Assembly (NCBI GenBank): GCA_940671915.1
Contig: CALNVZ010003435.1
Span: forward strand, 269,532 to 333,531
Origin: Paracentrotus lividus
Lineage: Eukaryota > Echinodermata > Echinoidea > Camarodonta > Echinidae
Direction: 5' to 3'
Length of the DNA stretch: 64,000 nucleotides
Part shown: piece after piece, positions 53,201-56,200 of the stretch
Layout: each line of letters opens with the position of its first letter
How positions within the stretch are numbered: the first letter of the stretch is position 1
Position numbers and translations under genes: made by a program
Notes under the pieces: model-generated
What the model was told of the DNA's origin: nothing
Seen by the model: the letters and a program-made list of their open reading frames with translations, nothing else
The model's database searches: none

Positions 53201-56200
53201 TTTCGGCGATCTCAATCCCGGTTTGCCGTACGCGACTGAGTGGGGCTCAAAATTCACTCCACCACCGCGATCGGCGGTCAATGTCGCTTCCGGGTTGAGA
53301 TCGGCGGTAGTATAGCTCGCTCACCGTATGTGAATGGCTAAAATGCACGTGCGATTTACGATAAAATTACTCACGTTTTCGGCGTTTGGATGAGCTCCAC
53401 TTGTGTTTCCAAGAAGTCTCGGTGAGCGTGCACATATTCTATGCACTGCAATGAATTGTTTTCGCAGTCAGTTACGCGGTACTACTTGCGTGGATACGTT
53501 ATGAGCGGTGGTTTGTCGGCATGTGCGCATGTGAGAATGATTAAGCTACTGAAAAAAGGGTAAATTTTGGTGGTTTTTTCCGTCGCAAGAATACTAGCTA
53601 ACTTCAGTGCGAAGTTTATATGCTTTTCTATGGACAATTATGCCTGAGCTGAGAACTGAAGTTTCCGCTTTTCTGAAGCGCGCGTTTCCGACTTTTGGAT
53701 CTCGATCCGGGAAGGAAAAAAAAAACGCGGAAAATGTAGATTGGTTTTTGAGGGAAAAAAATCGGAATTCCGCGTAAAATCGGAGATTTCACAGCCCTGA
53801 TGTACATGCAACAAAACAAAAAAAATAAAAAATAATAACAATAATTATTTTTTTATTTATTTTTTTTTTTTATTTCAAAATCCGCGGAAATCCGCGGATC
53901 CGCGGAAAAAAATCATGCCTGATGACCACAGGCCTAAAGTGCAAAAAACAGGGTGGTTTGGAGCGGGTGAGTGAGTAAGCTGACGAGCAGTCTCAGAGTG
54001 GTTTAGGTGTTACAGGGTTAACAATACTTACCTAAAGATCTTATCTCGACTTTGACTGAATGTGTAAGAGCAAGTCCAAAAACAACTTCTTGAACTGAAG
54101 TCAGCTTCAAGATTTTGCTCAATTGGGTGAAGAGGTGTGGGCTTGGCTTTAGACTCTGTAAAAATAAATCAAAATATTAAGGGAATGGAATTATTATTGT
54201 TTGTATACGCTCACAATAATTAGTTATACGTACATGTACAGTATGTTACATAGAATAAGCTCTGCCTCCTGCTGTTTCTGGGGACAAATTTAATGCGAAA
54301 AGCTATGGCCGCGATACTTCATGACTTTTTTCTTTGAAGTCTTGCGCATCTTTTAAGCCCAAATTTGCGACGCCTGGCTACCCGGTTCGAGAGATACGCA
54401 TAATTTTTTTTACGCATAAGTTTTTTTATCAAATATATAATTCTGTAGATTACGTCATGGGTGACGTGTGTGTCGATTTTCATCGCGATTGCGCGATCAA
54501 CGGCCGAGATCGAAAGGGCCCCCCCCCCCCAGTCTGTCCAGCCTCCAAAATACCCCAGTCTAATTAGGGTTAAACAATCATTTAAAAATGTGCATTTTTC
54601 AACTAAAGCAATTCTTGGTGATCTTGTGCACTACATGGCAAGATTAATTTGCACCAGATTTTGCATTTATTATATTATGGAGCATACATGTAGGCCTATA
54701 GACTTCTTTCATTTTTGTATACAAAAAGCACCTAATCTGGTAAATTGAATAAACAAAAGGTAAAAAAGTGGAGCATAAAGCGGAACTACAATATACATTT
54801 TCTAGCTGCGCATTTTCTGCCAAGGAGGCTTTGAACTTAGCAATCATGTGACCTTTTGGGAAAATATTTAGAAATTCAGACAATTCCAAGGTGAGTTTCA
54901 ATGCAAATTTTAGTGAAGTCGATACCATAATATATCTCACTTAAAGCTTTTTATATAATAATAGTAAATTTATGTTACAATTTTTGCTTTCGAAAATGAT
55001 CTAAGAATATGATAACACATGTAAATTTCTGGAAGACTTCTGACAGACACATTATACCTTAGCTAAATCTTTGATGTCATTTTCAAACAGTGTACACTCA
55101 GAAAAAATAATATCACTGCCAATAGAGGGTGCTACATCTGATTTTATAATGTCTTTCTCACCTTCTGCTGATGCAGAGGGTTGTCAATAGCGAAGCACAA
55201 CGTTGAGACGAAATTTGGTTTGGTGATGAGTAAGGAGCACTCCTGTATCAAGAGCTGAGTCTAAAGGGTAAAAAAAAATAATTCATAAATAAGCAAAGGA
55301 TTTTAAAATCAAACCTTTTAGACTACACCATGCACTAGTTTATTACTTGTAAGTTAGTAAGATTGTGCATGTTTTGATTTTCATCACTTAAAGAATAGAA
55401 AATGATATACTGTATGTTGTTTCATAATTACACTTTCATGCTGGCACTGCAGCAGTTAGTTTACAGAATTTATTTATTTTCAAGAGTAAACCACTAGCCA
55501 TAAACTACATGTAGTTCTCAAGTTAAACCTACCTACCTAAATCTACATGATAGCTACTTGATGTCATGTGGTCTGGCGCGATCACAACTCTACATATCCA
55601 TACTATCCCCCCTCCCCTTCATCGGAATATTTCAATGATAAGAGTACTGTTCTCATTTTGCCATAACATAAGAAAATAATATTACTCTTTTATCGTTCAC
55701 GAAAACATCAGTACTACCAAGATAATTCTTTATCCTATTTTGTGTATGTTTCTGATGGTATTTTGTATAATAGTTTTAGGTGGTTTATTTTCATTTGTAA
55801 AAAACAGTGAATACATTTTTTGTAGCAAATATATCAAAGTATTTCCAAACATCATTCATAACAGATTACAATTGGCAATTCCACGGTAACTTGTACGTTT
55901 ATCACAACATGAATTTTCTATTGTTTTGATTGTAAACTCAGTAGATATATTAGATTACATTGGCTCTTCTATTCAAACAGTCTCATATAAATCTCATGAT
56001 ACGAAGAAGATTGGTCCGCCGAAAAAAATTTGATCGAATATTTTTTTTTTCTTATATGAAACTGTCGAACAATATATGAGTCCTGTGGGGTAACTTGATG
56101 TTTACAGTATAAATCGGATCATTGGATTTTTGATGATGGATTCCAATCAATCATACTAATTGTACCGGACACTGCTAGAGTGAACCTTGTATGATTCATA

